The translations under genes were made by a program, and so were the position numbers. A stretch of DNA of 64,000 nt from Opacimonas viscosa (GTDB lineage: Bacteria > Pseudomonadota > Gammaproteobacteria > Enterobacterales > Alteromonadaceae), in assembly GCF_024199005.1 (NCBI RefSeq), contig NZ_JANATA010000005.1, positions 62,001 to 126,000 of the forward strand. Direction: 5' to 3'. Positions within the stretch are counted from its first letter, which is position 1, and each line of letters opens with the position of its first letter. Shown here one piece after another: positions 8,169-18,021 of this stretch. The notes beneath the pieces were generated by a model. That model did no database searches and was not told the DNA's origin. It saw only the letters and a program-made list of their open reading frames with translations.

Positions 8169-11100
8169 AAGTATTTATTATATGTTTTGCTGTTCTTAAA
8201 TACAGCCTGGATCCATGCGCACAGTATAGATTCTCTCCACTTTTCCAACTATTCCATTGCTGATGGCCTAGCGGATTCGACGATCACTGATATTGCCCAA
8301 GATGATGATAACTTTCTTTGGCTACTCACCGAAGAAGGTTTGTACCGCTTTGATGGCCAACATTTTATGTCGATTGGCAGTCAATTTGGCATTCCTGAAA
8401 ACTTAGTGATAAGTAGTTTACAAAGTGATTCTGCAGGTAATATTTGGGTGTTAGGCCAAAAACAAGTTTTCTTATTAGAACCTAGGAAGCAAGTTTTTCG
8501 GCGCTTTATTAGTTTTCCAGAGCCTAAAAAAGCGTACTCTTTGCCGTTTAGTAATATGTTCGAGACATCTACCCAAACGTTACTTATAAACCTTGGTAAT
8601 CAGTTACTGACTATAGATATCGCAACGCTGAATGCGCATTTTGTTGATCTCGAGCTCAAAACCATTACCACCATTTCGGAGTATCAAGGAAATATCTTAC
8701 TGGGCTGCGAAAAAGGCCTGTATTACTTTGCCTCCAAGGTACTATCCAAGCAAATTTCTCAAAACACTGAAATCGTCCCTCTTCGTGTTGAGAAATCAGC
8801 ACTCAACCGTAATCTTGATTTCACTGTGACATCACTTGCGGTCTTGGACGAAAAACTCTATGTGGGTACCCAAAATAATGGTGTATTTGAACTTGATAAA
8901 AACCTTTCCCAAACACGATTTTTGAATACCCAATCGCCATCTAAATTATCTAGCAACAAAGTCAAAGACATTTCTGTTATTGACGAGCAGTTGTGGATTG
9001 GGTATTACTCAGATGGAATCGATGTTATCGCTAACGAGCAAGTGGTAAAACGTTTAAAATTTGATAATTCAGATCCACACTCAATCCAATCAAATGCAAT
9101 AAACGTTATTTTTAAATCACATAACAACGATGTTTGGATTGGCACTAATCGAGGTGGTTTAGCTCATTATCGCGACTACACCAAAAACATTTACCATTTA
9201 AAACACTCTTTAAAAGCCACCTCCCCCATCAGTGGTAATGACGTTACCGCCATTGCAGTGGATAAATACAACCGAGGTTGGCTAGCTGCGTACTCTGACG
9301 GAATTTCAGTATACAACCCTGATACCAGGAAAAGTATATTAATCAACCCTGAGCTTGCAGGCATAAAAGTGATAGATATGGTTATTGATAACCAGCACGC
9401 ATGGGTTTTGAATGAAAATGGTATTTCCAAAATTAATGTCGATAGCCTAAAAGTCGAAAAAACATTTACCGTCAATAACTCCAGCTTAGTCGCTAATGAC
9501 ACAGTTAAATGGATAGAGTTAGGCAACAACAAAGCACTGATAAGCCATCAAAATTATGGCATTAGCATTTTTGATAAATCCACGCAGACATTTTCGAACT
9601 ATCAAACGACCAATGCTCCTTTGCACACGAACAACTTTTTTACTGCTTATCGTCAAGAAAGATTTGTTTGGATAGCCTCAACTATGGGGATTCATGCTTA
9701 TGATTCCATCAAACATGTCTTTACTTACTATCGCTATTCACAAGGGGATGTTTTTAATAAAGTTAACCATATTACTGAGAATTCTGAAGGTAATTTAATC
9801 CTGTCAACAAATCAGGGGGTGTATCAGTTCAATCCACTCAACAAAGTCACTACCAATATCGGTGTTCCTGAAACGATTCAAACCACTAATATACAAGCTA
9901 CTTTGGTTACGGGAGATGGTACTTATTGGTCAACAACGAAACAAGGCCTTTTTCGATATCGTTTACACCTGGACAAAGTAACCTGGTTTACTGAAGAAGA
10001 TGGTTTACAAGGAAATTATTTCAACCAAGGTGTTGCCTATTTAAACTCCAGAGGTGCTTACGTATTTAGTGGTCTAAATGGTATTTCCGTACTCTATCCA
10101 AAAGAATACGACAAGCCTGATGCAAATATTGTTTTGAGTAAGCTTTTTATCACATTCAACGATGGCACTGAAAAGACGTTTATTCGTAACAATTTCGATA
10201 ACATCGAATTTGAAAAGCCTATTAACTCTATCGAGTTTACCTTTGGTGATACTGCGTTTATAAATAATACTAACACGTCAATTTCGTTGGATAATAACGG
10301 CGCTATTAATCGCTTGGATGGATTTTCATTAACCTTTACTCCTAAAGCTGGCTTAAATACGATTGCGTTTTTCAACGATGGCGGTTATGACAATACTTTT
10401 GCTAACGGCAATACATTTACTTTTACTAATCCATACCCTTTCTATTCTGATACGGGATTCCTCATTGCAGTGTTTTTGTTGGTGTTGTTGCTTTTAAGTT
10501 TTGTCTACAAGTTAAATACCAAAAGTATTCAAGGTAAAAAAACCGCTCTTGAGGAAGTTGTAAAGCAGCGTACAGCCGAACTACATAGACAAAACCAATT
10601 AGCGCAAGAGCAAGCCAACAAACTCAGCCATACCATAAAAGAAAAAAATAGTATTTTCGAAACGGTATCCCATGAGTTGAGAACACCTCTAACGTTGATT
10701 CTTGGTCCAATAAACCAACTCAGCCAGTCCGATGTGTCTCCAGAAGAACTACAACAGAACTTAAAAATCGTCGCACGCAATGCCAAAAAGTTGAATTTCT
10801 TAGTCAATAAAATCTTTGAATTATCTCTCTCCACACAATTGGGGTATAGGGGAAAAGAAGATACATTCTCAGACTTGTCATTTGCCATAAATAGTCAAAT
10901 GGAAACGTTTATTCCGTTTGCACAAAATAAAAATATTACGCTCACAGGCCCCCAATTTGAGACTTTGGAAGTCAAAGCGAGCTTGTATGAAATCCAGTCT
11001 ATTATTTCCAATCTATTGCTCAATGCTTTGCAATATACGCCGAAAAATGGGCGGATTGATTTATCTGTAGAAGTAGATAGCTATCTGATTAAGCTGCATA

Positions 11101-12128
11101 TTCGAGACACTGGTATCGGTATTGAACATGCAAACATTAACAAGATTTTTGACCGTTTTTACCGCTCCGAACAAGCGCAAAACATGTTTAAAGATGGTGC
11201 AGGGCTTGGCCTGTTCATGGTCTCTGAGATGCTGAAAAAAATAGATGCGGATATATCTGTTGTTTCAAGTCCTGGTGAAGGTAGTTGTTTTACTCTAAGT
11301 TTTCCGAATTTAAAGAAACAACATCTGATCCCGATCACACATGATCAAAATGATAAACCCAAAGTATTGGTGATTGACGATAACCCAGAGATCTTGACAT
11401 ATATTGAATTAGTAATGAAAAAGTCGTTTCAGGTCACGTTGTTATCATCTCCTACTGATGCGATCTTGACAGCTCAAGAGTTGGATCCTGATCTGATTAT
11501 CACAGACATAATGATGCCAGAAATCGATGGTATAACACTGACTAAAAATTTCAAAAAAGAACCATTGTTAAGTCATATTCCTATTATCTTACTCTCCGCC
11601 AAAACAGATCATGAAGATATTGTAGAAGGGTTGAAGCTAGAGACTGCTGACTATATCCGCAAACCTTTTAACAATGAAGAACTTCGTTTAAAGGCGTTGA
11701 ACATCATTAGTTCTCGCAAACAACGTTTGGCATCTAAACAAAAGGCTTTGAGCTCACCTGAGTTGGTTGATGAAAAAGAGGTAGAGACATCTGATTTCAT
11801 AAACCGCTTGTGTGATATTTTAGAAGAAAACTATATGAACGCCGATTATTCAGTTAAGGAACTCTCAGAGTGTGTGGGGATCGGTGACCGTCAACTGTTA
11901 CGTCGTTTGAAATCAGAGATAGGGTTGTCACCCAATGAGTTTTTACGCAACTTTAGACTGCGTAAAGCAGCTATATTGCTCAAAGAAGATAAAAGTATCT
12001 CGTACGTCGCTTATGACACAGGTTTCACATCGCCCAGTTACTTCAGTACTTGCTTCAAAAAACTATATGGTGAAACACCCAAGCAATATGTCCAAAAACA
12101 AAGTAATCAACTTATGCATGATGATTAA
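8166..12128 (+). CDS. Hybrid two-component sensor/regulator (HTCS) with AraC output
   Basis: 1320 aa one-protein signalling system. Order: signal peptide (about 1-19); periplasmic beta-propeller repeats of the Reg_prop type, with W-(L/I)-T--GL-R-D-like units such as FLWLLTEEGLYRFDG and VWIGTNRGGLAHY; a short linker domain before the membrane; transmembrane helix (about 765-785); HisKA with SHELRTP (His at about 836); HATPase with NLLLNAL, DTGIGI and GAGLGLF; receiver with DD, phospho-Asp in ITDIMMPE (about 1113), Ser and Lys intact; C-terminal AraC helix-turn-helix (about 1225-1310). Such proteins sense glycan fragments in the periplasm and control polysaccharide-use genes. The likely target here is the divergent DUF5916 gene (inference). 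The Y_Y_Y-type domain before the membrane looks short or divergent. Confidence 0.93.
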   Translation: MKYLLYVLLFLNTAWIHAHSIDSLHFSNYSIADGLADSTITDIAQDDDNFLWLLTEEGLYRFDGQHFMSIGSQFGIPENLVISSLQSDSAGNIWVLGQKQVFLLEPRKQVFRRFISFPEPKKAYSLPFSNMFETSTQTLLINLGNQLLTIDIATLNAHFVDLELKTITTISEYQGNILLGCEKGLYYFASKVLSKQISQNTEIVPLRVEKSALNRNLDFTVTSLAVLDEKLYVGTQNNGVFELDKNLSQTRFLNTQSPSKLSSNKVKDISVIDEQLWIGYYSDGIDVIANEQVVKRLKFDNSDPHSIQSNAINVIFKSHNNDVWIGTNRGGLAHYRDYTKNIYHLKHSLKATSPISGNDVTAIAVDKYNRGWLAAYSDGISVYNPDTRKSILINPELAGIKVIDMVIDNQHAWVLNENGISKINVDSLKVEKTFTVNNSSLVANDTVKWIELGNNKALISHQNYGISIFDKSTQTFSNYQTTNAPLHTNNFFTAYRQERFVWIASTMGIHAYDSIKHVFTYYRYSQGDVFNKVNHITENSEGNLILSTNQGVYQFNPLNKVTTNIGVPETIQTTNIQATLVTGDGTYWSTTKQGLFRYRLHLDKVTWFTEEDGLQGNYFNQGVAYLNSRGAYVFSGLNGISVLYPKEYDKPDANIVLSKLFITFNDGTEKTFIRNNFDNIEFEKPINSIEFTFGDTAFINNTNTSISLDNNGAINRLDGFSLTFTPKAGLNTIAFFNDGGYDNTFANGNTFTFTNPYPFYSDTGFLIAVFLLVLLLLSFVYKLNTKSIQGKKTALEEVVKQRTAELHRQNQLAQEQANKLSHTIKEKNSIFETVSHELRTPLTLILGPINQLSQSDVSPEELQQNLKIVARNAKKLNFLVNKIFELSLSTQLGYRGKEDTFSDLSFAINSQMETFIPFAQNKNITLTGPQFETLEVKASLYEIQSIISNLLLNALQYTPKNGRIDLSVEVDSYLIKLHIRDTGIGIEHANINKIFDRFYRSEQAQNMFKDGAGLGLFMVSEMLKKIDADISVVSSPGEGSCFTLSFPNLKKQHLIPITHDQNDKPKVLVIDDNPEILTYIELVMKKSFQVTLLSSPTDAILTAQELDPDLIITDIMMPEIDGITLTKNFKKEPLLSHIPIILLSAKTDHEDIVEGLKLETADYIRKPFNNEELRLKALNIISSRKQRLASKQKALSSPELVDEKEVETSDFINRLCDILEENYMNADYSVKELSECVGIGDRQLLRRLKSEIGLSPNEFLRNFRLRKAAILLKEDKSISYVAYDTGFTSPSYFSTCFKKLYGETPKQYVQKQSNQLMHDD

Positions 12129-12207
12129 AGGTTTTATAGCCAAAGCAAATCATCTACCTTAATTCGCCCATTACTTTGGACTAATAGCGTTTTAGTTATA
12201 GTGAAAT

Positions 12208-12230
12208 GGTTCTGGTTAGTAATCAGAACC
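12208..12230. other. Hairpin between HTCS and lipoprotein genes
   Basis: A 10-bp inverted repeat (GGTTCTGGTT with AATCAGAACC, one G-T pair) has a 3-nt loop. It lies between two convergent genes and lacks a U-tract, so it could be a weak or factor-assisted terminator. Confidence 0.4.
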
Positions 12231-12265
12231 TAGTCATTAGAGATTTGTTAGAAGGGAAAGCAGTA

Positions 12266-12607
12266 TTACTGACTTTTTTTCAAGGCCTCTGCTTCGGCAT
12301 GACTTAAACAGTAAACAAAACCTTCTTTAGTTTCTCCATACATTTTAGTATCACAAGACGCAGGCTTTGCTTTAGAAACACTCTGCACCCCTGATGCAAT
12401 GAGTTCTCCTGTATTTTGAATGGTTGCCCCTAAAATAGCACCGAGAATAATATGGTCATCTTTGCGATACATCCCTACATTAGTTTCGGCAACTTTATTT
12501 TGTTCAACTTTCTCGTCATAGACATTACTCGCAATTCTTTCGAGCGTAGAGCCACATCCAGCTAGTGTAATAACTGCTACGACTATCATGGATAATTTTA
12601 AAAACAT
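12266..12607 (-). CDS. Small lipoprotein of unknown function
   Basis: 113 aa with a lipoprotein signal: hydrophobic helix, then the lipobox LAGC with the modified Cys at residue 18. The mature part has a short hydrophobic glycine-containing stretch (IILGAILGATIQNTGELIASGV) and two further cysteines. The start has a GGAG ribosome site. I do not recognise a family. It is expressed alone, convergent with the hybrid sensor gene. Confidence 0.7.
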   Translation of the reverse strand: MFLKLSMIVVAVITLAGCGSTLERIASNVYDEKVEQNKVAETNVGMYRKDDHIILGAILGATIQNTGELIASGVQSVSKAKPASCDTKMYGETKEGFVYCLSHAEAEALKKSQ

Positions 12608-12864
12608 AATCAGCTCCGTCTATGCAAGGTATCTTTTTTGTTAATCTTTAATATCTTAATCCATTTAATATAAAAATCTAGCCTTTTACTTTGCAAAAGG
12701 AACGCATTAATTTTGACTTGAAAATTAAGAATCGAACTAGGACGTTTTGGATGACAACAAACTACAGTGAATGGCTCCGTAAAACAGGATATTGGTGTTG
12801 TTTGAATATATAGCTGATAAAAATATTTGTTAGACTAATATTTTGCAACCAATCTAAAAGAGAA

Positions 12865-12940
12865 TGGTGCCTCGAGGCGGGATCGAACCACCGACACGCG
12901 GATTTTCAATCCGCTGCTCTACCAACTGAGCTATCGAGGC
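12865..12940 (-). tRNA. tRNA-Phe (GAA)
   Basis: 76-nt cloverleaf with encoded CCA (12865-12867). Acceptor stem GCCTCGA pairs with TCGAGGC. The anticodon loop TTGAAAA carries GAA (complement at 12905-12907), and the T-loop GTTCGATCC is standard. It has its own promoter upstream. Confidence 0.97.
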
Positions 12941-12975
12941 AAAAGGCATTCGAAACTTGTGTTTCGAGGGTGCGT

Positions 12976-13004
12976 ATTAAACGTTTTTTTGAGATTTGTG
13001 TCAA
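12976..13004 (-). promoter_or_regulatory. Promoter of tRNA-Phe
   Basis: On the - strand TTGACA (12999-13004), a 17-nt spacer and TTTAAT (12976-12981) precede the tRNA. The -10 is followed by a GC-rich ACGCACCC segment, the discriminator type seen at stringently controlled stable-RNA promoters. Confidence 0.75.
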
Positions 13005-13047
13005 CCGTTTTTATGCATTAATTTGTCGTTCGGTCAGTTAATGCACA

Positions 13048-13071
13048 AAAACGGCCTTTTTGTGCCGTTTT
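13048..13071. terminator. Terminator after mutY-yggX
   Basis: AAAACGGC (13048-13055) pairs perfectly with GCCGTTTT (13064-13071) around an 8-nt loop, with T-runs in both directions. It lies just past the yggX stop codon. Confidence 0.75.
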
Positions 13072-13092
13072 ATGGGGCTTTGCGCCAGTAAA

Positions 13093-13365
13093 TTATTTTG
13101 CTGGAGGAGTATAACCTTCAATATCAGGCTCTTTACCTTCGAACAAATATGCTTCCATTTGTTCTTCTAAAAATTTTCTAGCTGTTGGTTCCATCATATT
13201 TAGTTTGTGTTCATTGATCAGCATGGTTTGTTTCTTTTGCCATTCTGCAAACGCTTCTTTGGAGATAGAATCAAAAATACGCTTGCCTAACTCACCTGGA
13301 TATAATTGAAAATCAAGACCATCTGCTTCTTTGTTCAACCTGACACATTGGACTGTTCTTGCCAT
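13093..13365 (-). CDS. yggX: Probable Fe(2+)-trafficking protein YggX
   Basis: 90 aa, typical length, with the family start [10 protein letters not shown] (the conserved Cys is residue 7) and the [24 protein letters not shown] stretch. YggX is linked to iron handling and protection of Fe-S clusters from oxidation. It follows mutY by 12 nt, the same arrangement as in E. coli, which fits because MutY carries a 4Fe-4S cluster. Confidence 0.96.
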   Translation of the reverse strand: MARTVQCVRLNKEADGLDFQLYPGELGKRIFDSISKEAFAEWQKKQTMLINEHKLNMMEPTARKFLEEQMEAYLFEGKEPDIEGYTPPAK

Positions 13366-13377
13366 GAGTGTTTCCTT

Positions 13378-14550
13378 TTATAAGTCTTGCATGTGTTGCA
13401 AAATAATTTTGGCGGGTGCCGAATACCCCAAAGCATCAGGATGAGATATATCTACCCAACGAGCTTGAGATGTATTTTCTGCCACAGATTTTAACGTATC
13501 TAGTTCGATGATGACAGGGCTTATATGCAAATGAAAATGGGAAAAGGTATGTTTGAACGTCGCGATCTCATGACACTTAAAGCTTTGCGCTCCCCACTGC
13601 GCTATCCAACGCATTATGCTAGAGCCATATTCTGTAGTCATTTGTCCCAAATCACTAGCCGCCTCACTCAAAGGATGTGGTGCTGGCGAAAATTCATTTG
13701 CCAGAGGCTCAGATGCATCAGGTTTATCTCTATCAGTTTCTGCTTCTAACTGTAAACAACGGGCATCTTCAAACCACCATAATCCCCCCCATATGCCTTC
13801 ACCAAGCCGTTTTTTCATCCAGGCACGTCCAGCATAATAAGGAATTAAGACAGTAACGTATTTATGCGGTACCTCTTTTTTAGGTTTTTTATGAGGGAGT
13901 TCTGTTTGTCTACCTTGGGCATAAGCCAAGCAGTGAGTGTGAACTGGACACAGCTCACATGCTGGACGACTGCGAGTACACAAGGTTGCCCCCAAATCCA
14001 TCATAACCTGAGTGTAATCATTAATCCGTTCTTTGGGCAGTAAGCTCTCCGCTAACAACCACATTTCATCTTCTACTTTTTTATTACCAGGCCATCCTTC
14101 TACCGCAAAAAAACGTGCCAAAACCCGTTTTACATTGCCATCTAAAATGGCTAGACGTTGCTGCTGTGCAATAGATAAAATAGCACTTGCTGTTGAACGC
14201 CCAATTCCCGGCAGCGCTAGTACATCAGCAAACTCACTGGGGAAAACTCCCTTGTGGTTATCTCTGATCTGTTGCGCGGCTTTGTGCAGGTTACGGGCTC
14301 TGGCATAGTATCCTAAGCCAGTCCAATGATGTAACACATCTTCTTGGGGAGCATTGGCCAGTGCAACTACATCCGGAAAACTGAGCATAAACCTCTCATA
14401 AAAAGGGATAACCGTTTTTACTTGAGTTTGTTGCAACATAATTTCCGATATCCATACCGAATATTTACTAATATTTTTCTGCCAAGGTAAGTCTTTGCGT
14501 CCATGTTCATCAAACCAAGTTAAAACTGCTTGGGCGAAATCAAAAGCCAT
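13378..14550 (-). CDS. mutY: Adenine DNA glycosylase MutY
   Basis: 390 aa. Removes adenine mispaired with 8-oxoguanine. The helix-hairpin-helix/Gly-Asp core includes LPGIGRSTASAIL and the catalytic Asp in ILDGNVKRVLARF. The 4Fe-4S ligands are CTRSRPACELCPVHTHC. The C-terminal NUDIX-like recognition domain keeps GIWGGLWWF and FKHTFSHFHL. Between these two motifs lie about 70 residues instead of about 33 in the E. coli enzyme, which accounts for the extra length. First gene of a mutY-yggX operon. Confidence 0.97.
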   Translation of the reverse strand: MAFDFAQAVLTWFDEHGRKDLPWQKNISKYSVWISEIMLQQTQVKTVIPFYERFMLSFPDVVALANAPQEDVLHHWTGLGYYARARNLHKAAQQIRDNHKGVFPSEFADVLALPGIGRSTASAILSIAQQQRLAILDGNVKRVLARFFAVEGWPGNKKVEDEMWLLAESLLPKERINDYTQVMMDLGATLCTRSRPACELCPVHTHCLAYAQGRQTELPHKKPKKEVPHKYVTVLIPYYAGRAWMKKRLGEGIWGGLWWFEDARCLQLEAETDRDKPDASEPLANEFSPAPHPLSEAASDLGQMTTEYGSSIMRWIAQWGAQSFKCHEIATFKHTFSHFHLHISPVIIELDTLKSVAENTSQARWVDISHPDALGYSAPAKIILQHMQDL

Positions 14551-14717
14551 CTTTTTTCATTTCTCTTTTTATATTTTGGGTTAACCAACTGAGCAATATC
14601 GGTGGGAGGTGGCGATCACTCCCGATGTATTATTTTTTTTAGTTAGCGCACTTCTTATTTTACATTCTACACTTTACACAGGATAATACGCACCATTGAG
14701 AGAATAAGAGCATTTAC

Positions 14718-15440
14718 ATGAACCGTTTTGAAAGCCAAGAAGAGGCAATCGCCGCTGGCGTCTACATTTCCAAAGTAAAAAGTTTCGTTAAACGCGAAGG
14801 ACGTCTAACGAATGCCCAAACCCGTGCCATTGAAAATAACTGGGCCACGATGGGCTTAACTACAGACATGGGGATGTTAGACTTTACCGCCGTATTTGGC
14901 AATGCCAATCCCGTGGTGGTAGAAATCGGTTTTGGCATGGGCAAATCTTTGGTTGAAATGGCGCAAAACGCTCCAGAACTGAACTTCATTGGCATAGAAG
15001 TACACAAACCTGGTGTGGGTGCATGTTTAGCAGAAGCAGAAGAAGCAGGTGTCACCAATCTACGCGTATTTGATCATGACGCAGTCGAAGTCTTAGCCCA
15101 ATGTATTCCAGATAAAAGCCTGCATCGCTTACAACTATATTTCCCTGATCCTTGGCATAAAAAGCGTCACCACAAACGCCGTATTGTCCAAAATGAGTTC
15201 GTCCAAAACGTACATAAAAAACTCGTCGAAGGTGGGCATTTCCACATGGCTACAGATTGGGAGCCTTATGCCGAACACATGATTGAAGTCATGCAAAACC
15301 AAGACAACTTTATAAATACAGCGACCGATGGTTTGTACGTGCCTCGTCCAGATTATCGACCTATCACAAAATTCGAAGTACGCGGACAGAAACTAGGTCA
15401 CGGTGTTTGGGATATTATTTTTGCGGCCAAATCATTATGA
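14718..15440 (+). CDS. trmB: tRNA (guanine-N7)-methyltransferase
   Basis: 240 aa SAM-dependent enzyme forming m7G46 in tRNA. Motif [17 protein letters not shown] binds SAM, and the family signature [18 protein letters not shown] includes the catalytic region. It is divergent from mutY, as in E. coli, and its stop overlaps the next ATG by 4 nt. Confidence 0.96.
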   Translation: MNRFESQEEAIAAGVYISKVKSFVKREGRLTNAQTRAIENNWATMGLTTDMGMLDFTAVFGNANPVVVEIGFGMGKSLVEMAQNAPELNFIGIEVHKPGVGACLAEAEEAGVTNLRVFDHDAVEVLAQCIPDKSLHRLQLYFPDPWHKKRHHKRRIVQNEFVQNVHKKLVEGGHFHMATDWEPYAEHMIEVMQNQDNFINTATDGLYVPRPDYRPITKFEVRGQKLGHGVWDIIFAAKSL

Positions 15441-16453
15441 TGACATCTGAAAGTTTAGTTTTATTGCGTAACAAAGAGTATTTTACCGAAGGCAATTGGG
15501 TAATAGTCAACCCAATGGATAGCGCGATATTCTATGAATTAGACGAGAACATTAAAGGCTTTCACCAATTTTATGATATTTATGAAGAGGCTTATGCTGC
15601 CGATTTCACTCGTCATGAATTTAATACTCATATTACGGATACCAGTTTTAATGGTGCGATAATATATATGCCGAAAGTGAAAAAGCATTTGCTTATGCTT
15701 TTAGAAAACTTAGCACATGTATTAAAACCAGGCGGACAAATATTTATAGTTGGACACAACAAATCCGGTATTAAAAGCTGTGCCAAACAATTAGAAACAG
15801 TTTGTGAAAATATCAACAAAGTAGATTCTGCAAAACATTGTGGTTTATTTGTTGGGACCGTCAATGCAACAAAACCTCATTTCAATATTGATGATTATCT
15901 GACACAGCAAACTTATCAACTCGGTGAACACCAGTGGGAAGTCTGTGGATTACCGAGTGTGTTTAGCCAAGACGCTTTAGATCCTGGCACCAAACTCCTA
16001 TTAGAAAACTTACCCAAAGACGTAGGTTCTGATGTTTTAGATTTTGCGTGTGGTGCGGGTGTCATTGCTGCGTTTGTCGGAATGCGCCATCCAAATGTCC
16101 GTTTAGTTTTATCTGATGTGAGTTCACTAGCTTTGTACAGCGCACAAAAAACATTAGCTGCGAACAATATATCTGGTGAGGTAGTTGCTAGTAATGGTTT
16201 GAGTAATGTTGCTGGTAACTTTACCCATATCATCACCAATCCACCGTTCCATACAGGTATCAGAACAGACTATGGGATTGTAGCTGAATTCCTAGCCCAA
16301 GCGAACTCACACTTAGTGAATCAAGGGCGATTACTCATTGTCGCCAACAGCTTTTTAAACTATGCCCAAGCTATTGAGAATCACTTTACTAACGTTCATA
16401 CTGTGGCAAAGAATAATAAATTTGTCATTTATACTAGCGTCAAAGCCAAATAA
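15437..16453 (+). CDS. rsmC: 16S rRNA (guanine1207-N2)-methyltransferase
   Basis: 338 aa. The first of two overlapping ATGs at 15437 overlaps the trmB stop (ATGA), which implies translational coupling. The N-terminal half is the degenerate methyltransferase-like domain of RsmC. The C-terminal half has the SAM site [16 protein letters not shown] (about 198) and the N6/N2-methyltransferase motif NPPFHTG (about 265). Substrate assignment is by family resemblance; the related enzyme RlmG is possible but the length and NPPFH context favour RsmC. Confidence 0.88.
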   Translation: MMTSESLVLLRNKEYFTEGNWVIVNPMDSAIFYELDENIKGFHQFYDIYEEAYAADFTRHEFNTHITDTSFNGAIIYMPKVKKHLLMLLENLAHVLKPGGQIFIVGHNKSGIKSCAKQLETVCENINKVDSAKHCGLFVGTVNATKPHFNIDDYLTQQTYQLGEHQWEVCGLPSVFSQDALDPGTKLLLENLPKDVGSDVLDFACGAGVIAAFVGMRHPNVRLVLSDVSSLALYSAQKTLAANNISGEVVASNGLSNVAGNFTHIITNPPFHTGIRTDYGIVAEFLAQANSHLVNQGRLLIVANSFLNYAQAIENHFTNVHTVAKNNKFVIYTSVKAK

Positions 16454-16480
16454 CTTTTAAAGGAATAAAAGATACTCACC

Positions 16481-17917
16481 ATGAAAATCGCGTTTGTTGT
16501 TTCAGAAGTTGAAGATATTATAAAAACAGGTGGTTTAGCCGACGTAGCTAAAGCACTTCCTCTTGCTCTACAAGCAATGGGACATGAGGTATGTATTATT
16601 ATGCCAGGCTACCAAAAAGTCCTGGCCAGCCAAGCTCCCCTGGAAAATATTGCGACAACAACGCAAACCCATTCAGCGTTTAAGTTATTTAAAACTAACC
16701 TACAAGATGTGCCGGTGTATTTAGTTGGTCATGCTTATTTTGACCGAAAGGATTTATATGCTGAAAATAATGTCGCCTATGAAGACAATGGTCAGCGCTT
16801 TGCATTTTTCAGCCATAGTATTACCGAAGTTTTACAAGCGGTAGATTTTATTCCAGATATCGTCCATTGCAATGATTGGCACACCGCGCTGACGCCGTTT
16901 TTTATCAAGCAGCATACAATGGCCGCTCACACAGCTCAAATCCCAGCATTATTTGCCAATACCAAAACGATTCTCACCATACATAATGCCGCATTCCAAG
17001 GCATATTTAGAGCCAGTGAAATCGCCGAGTTAAATCCATTCCATCATGCGGTACTACTGGATCACTTGGGTGAAGTAAATATGCTCAAAGTGGGTATTCA
17101 CTATGCTGATAAAATCACCTCAGTCAGCCCGACATATGCCCAAGAGCTGCTGACAGATTTGGGTAGTCATGGTTTGCATTTGGCATTACAAAACCGTTCA
17201 ATCGATTTACAGGGGATTCTCAACGGTTGTGATTACACGCAGTGGAATCCTGAAACTGATGAGCATATTCCTGCACATTTTTCTATCGCAGATATGTCTG
17301 GAAAAGACGTTTGTAAAAAAGCCTTACAGGAAGAGTTCAATCTGCCAACCTCACCGAACGTGCCAATATTTGGTATGGTGTGCCGTTTGACTCAGCAAAA
17401 GGGATTTGGCTATATCGTACCGATCCTGGGCCAACTGATGCAACACAATATCCAAATTGTCATTGTCGGTACCGGTGAGCCATTCGTCTGTCAGCAACTT
17501 CGTGACTTTGCCCAAATTCATCCCGAAAAGTTTGCGTTTTTAGAAGGATTTAAACCCGAACTGGCACATCTAGTCGAAGCTGGTTCTGATTTTTTCCTTA
17601 TGCCATCAGAGTTTGAACCTTGTGGCTTGAATCAAATGTATTCTTTGGCTTATGGTACTTTACCCATTGTTCGGGAAGTTGGTGGACTCAAAGATACTGT
17701 TGTGGGTATTGATACAAACGCATTAAAAGCAACGGGATTTTCTTTTGACAAACCCTATCCAGATGCGTTGTTAACCTGTATTCGTCGGGCTATTTTGTTG
17801 TATTTAGAACAACCAGAAACCTATCGTCTAATGCAAGAGCGAGCTATGCGCACAAAGTTCACATGGACGAAAGCAGCAGAGGAATTTGTTCACTTGTATG
17901 AGGTTGCTTTACGGTAA
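16481..17917 (+). CDS. glgA: Glycogen synthase (ADP-glucose type)
   Basis: 478 aa GT5 glycosyltransferase. The N-terminal ADP-glucose site KTGGLADV (about 16-23) and the C-terminal catalytic EPCGLNQMYSLAYGTLPIVREVGGLKDTV region are both intact. It extends alpha-1,4-glucan from ADP-glucose. No glgB, glgC, glgP or glgX lies nearby, unlike the usual glg operon. It stands alone between rsmC and arcA. Confidence 0.95.
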   Translation: MKIAFVVSEVEDIIKTGGLADVAKALPLALQAMGHEVCIIMPGYQKVLASQAPLENIATTTQTHSAFKLFKTNLQDVPVYLVGHAYFDRKDLYAENNVAYEDNGQRFAFFSHSITEVLQAVDFIPDIVHCNDWHTALTPFFIKQHTMAAHTAQIPALFANTKTILTIHNAAFQGIFRASEIAELNPFHHAVLLDHLGEVNMLKVGIHYADKITSVSPTYAQELLTDLGSHGLHLALQNRSIDLQGILNGCDYTQWNPETDEHIPAHFSIADMSGKDVCKKALQEEFNLPTSPNVPIFGMVCRLTQQKGFGYIVPILGQLMQHNIQIVIVGTGEPFVCQQLRDFAQIHPEKFAFLEGFKPELAHLVEAGSDFFLMPSEFEPCGLNQMYSLAYGTLPIVREVGGLKDTVVGIDTNALKATGFSFDKPYPDALLTCIRRAILLYLEQPETYRLMQERAMRTKFTWTKAAEEFVHLYEVALR

Positions 17918-18021
17918 ACCAAATACTTTAGTGGGAAATGTGACAAAGTTTCGTTTTTTATTGTTTTTTCTGTTAAAATCTCAAACAGATTATGATTTAT
18001 TTTTAAGAAAGTGTAAAAACC

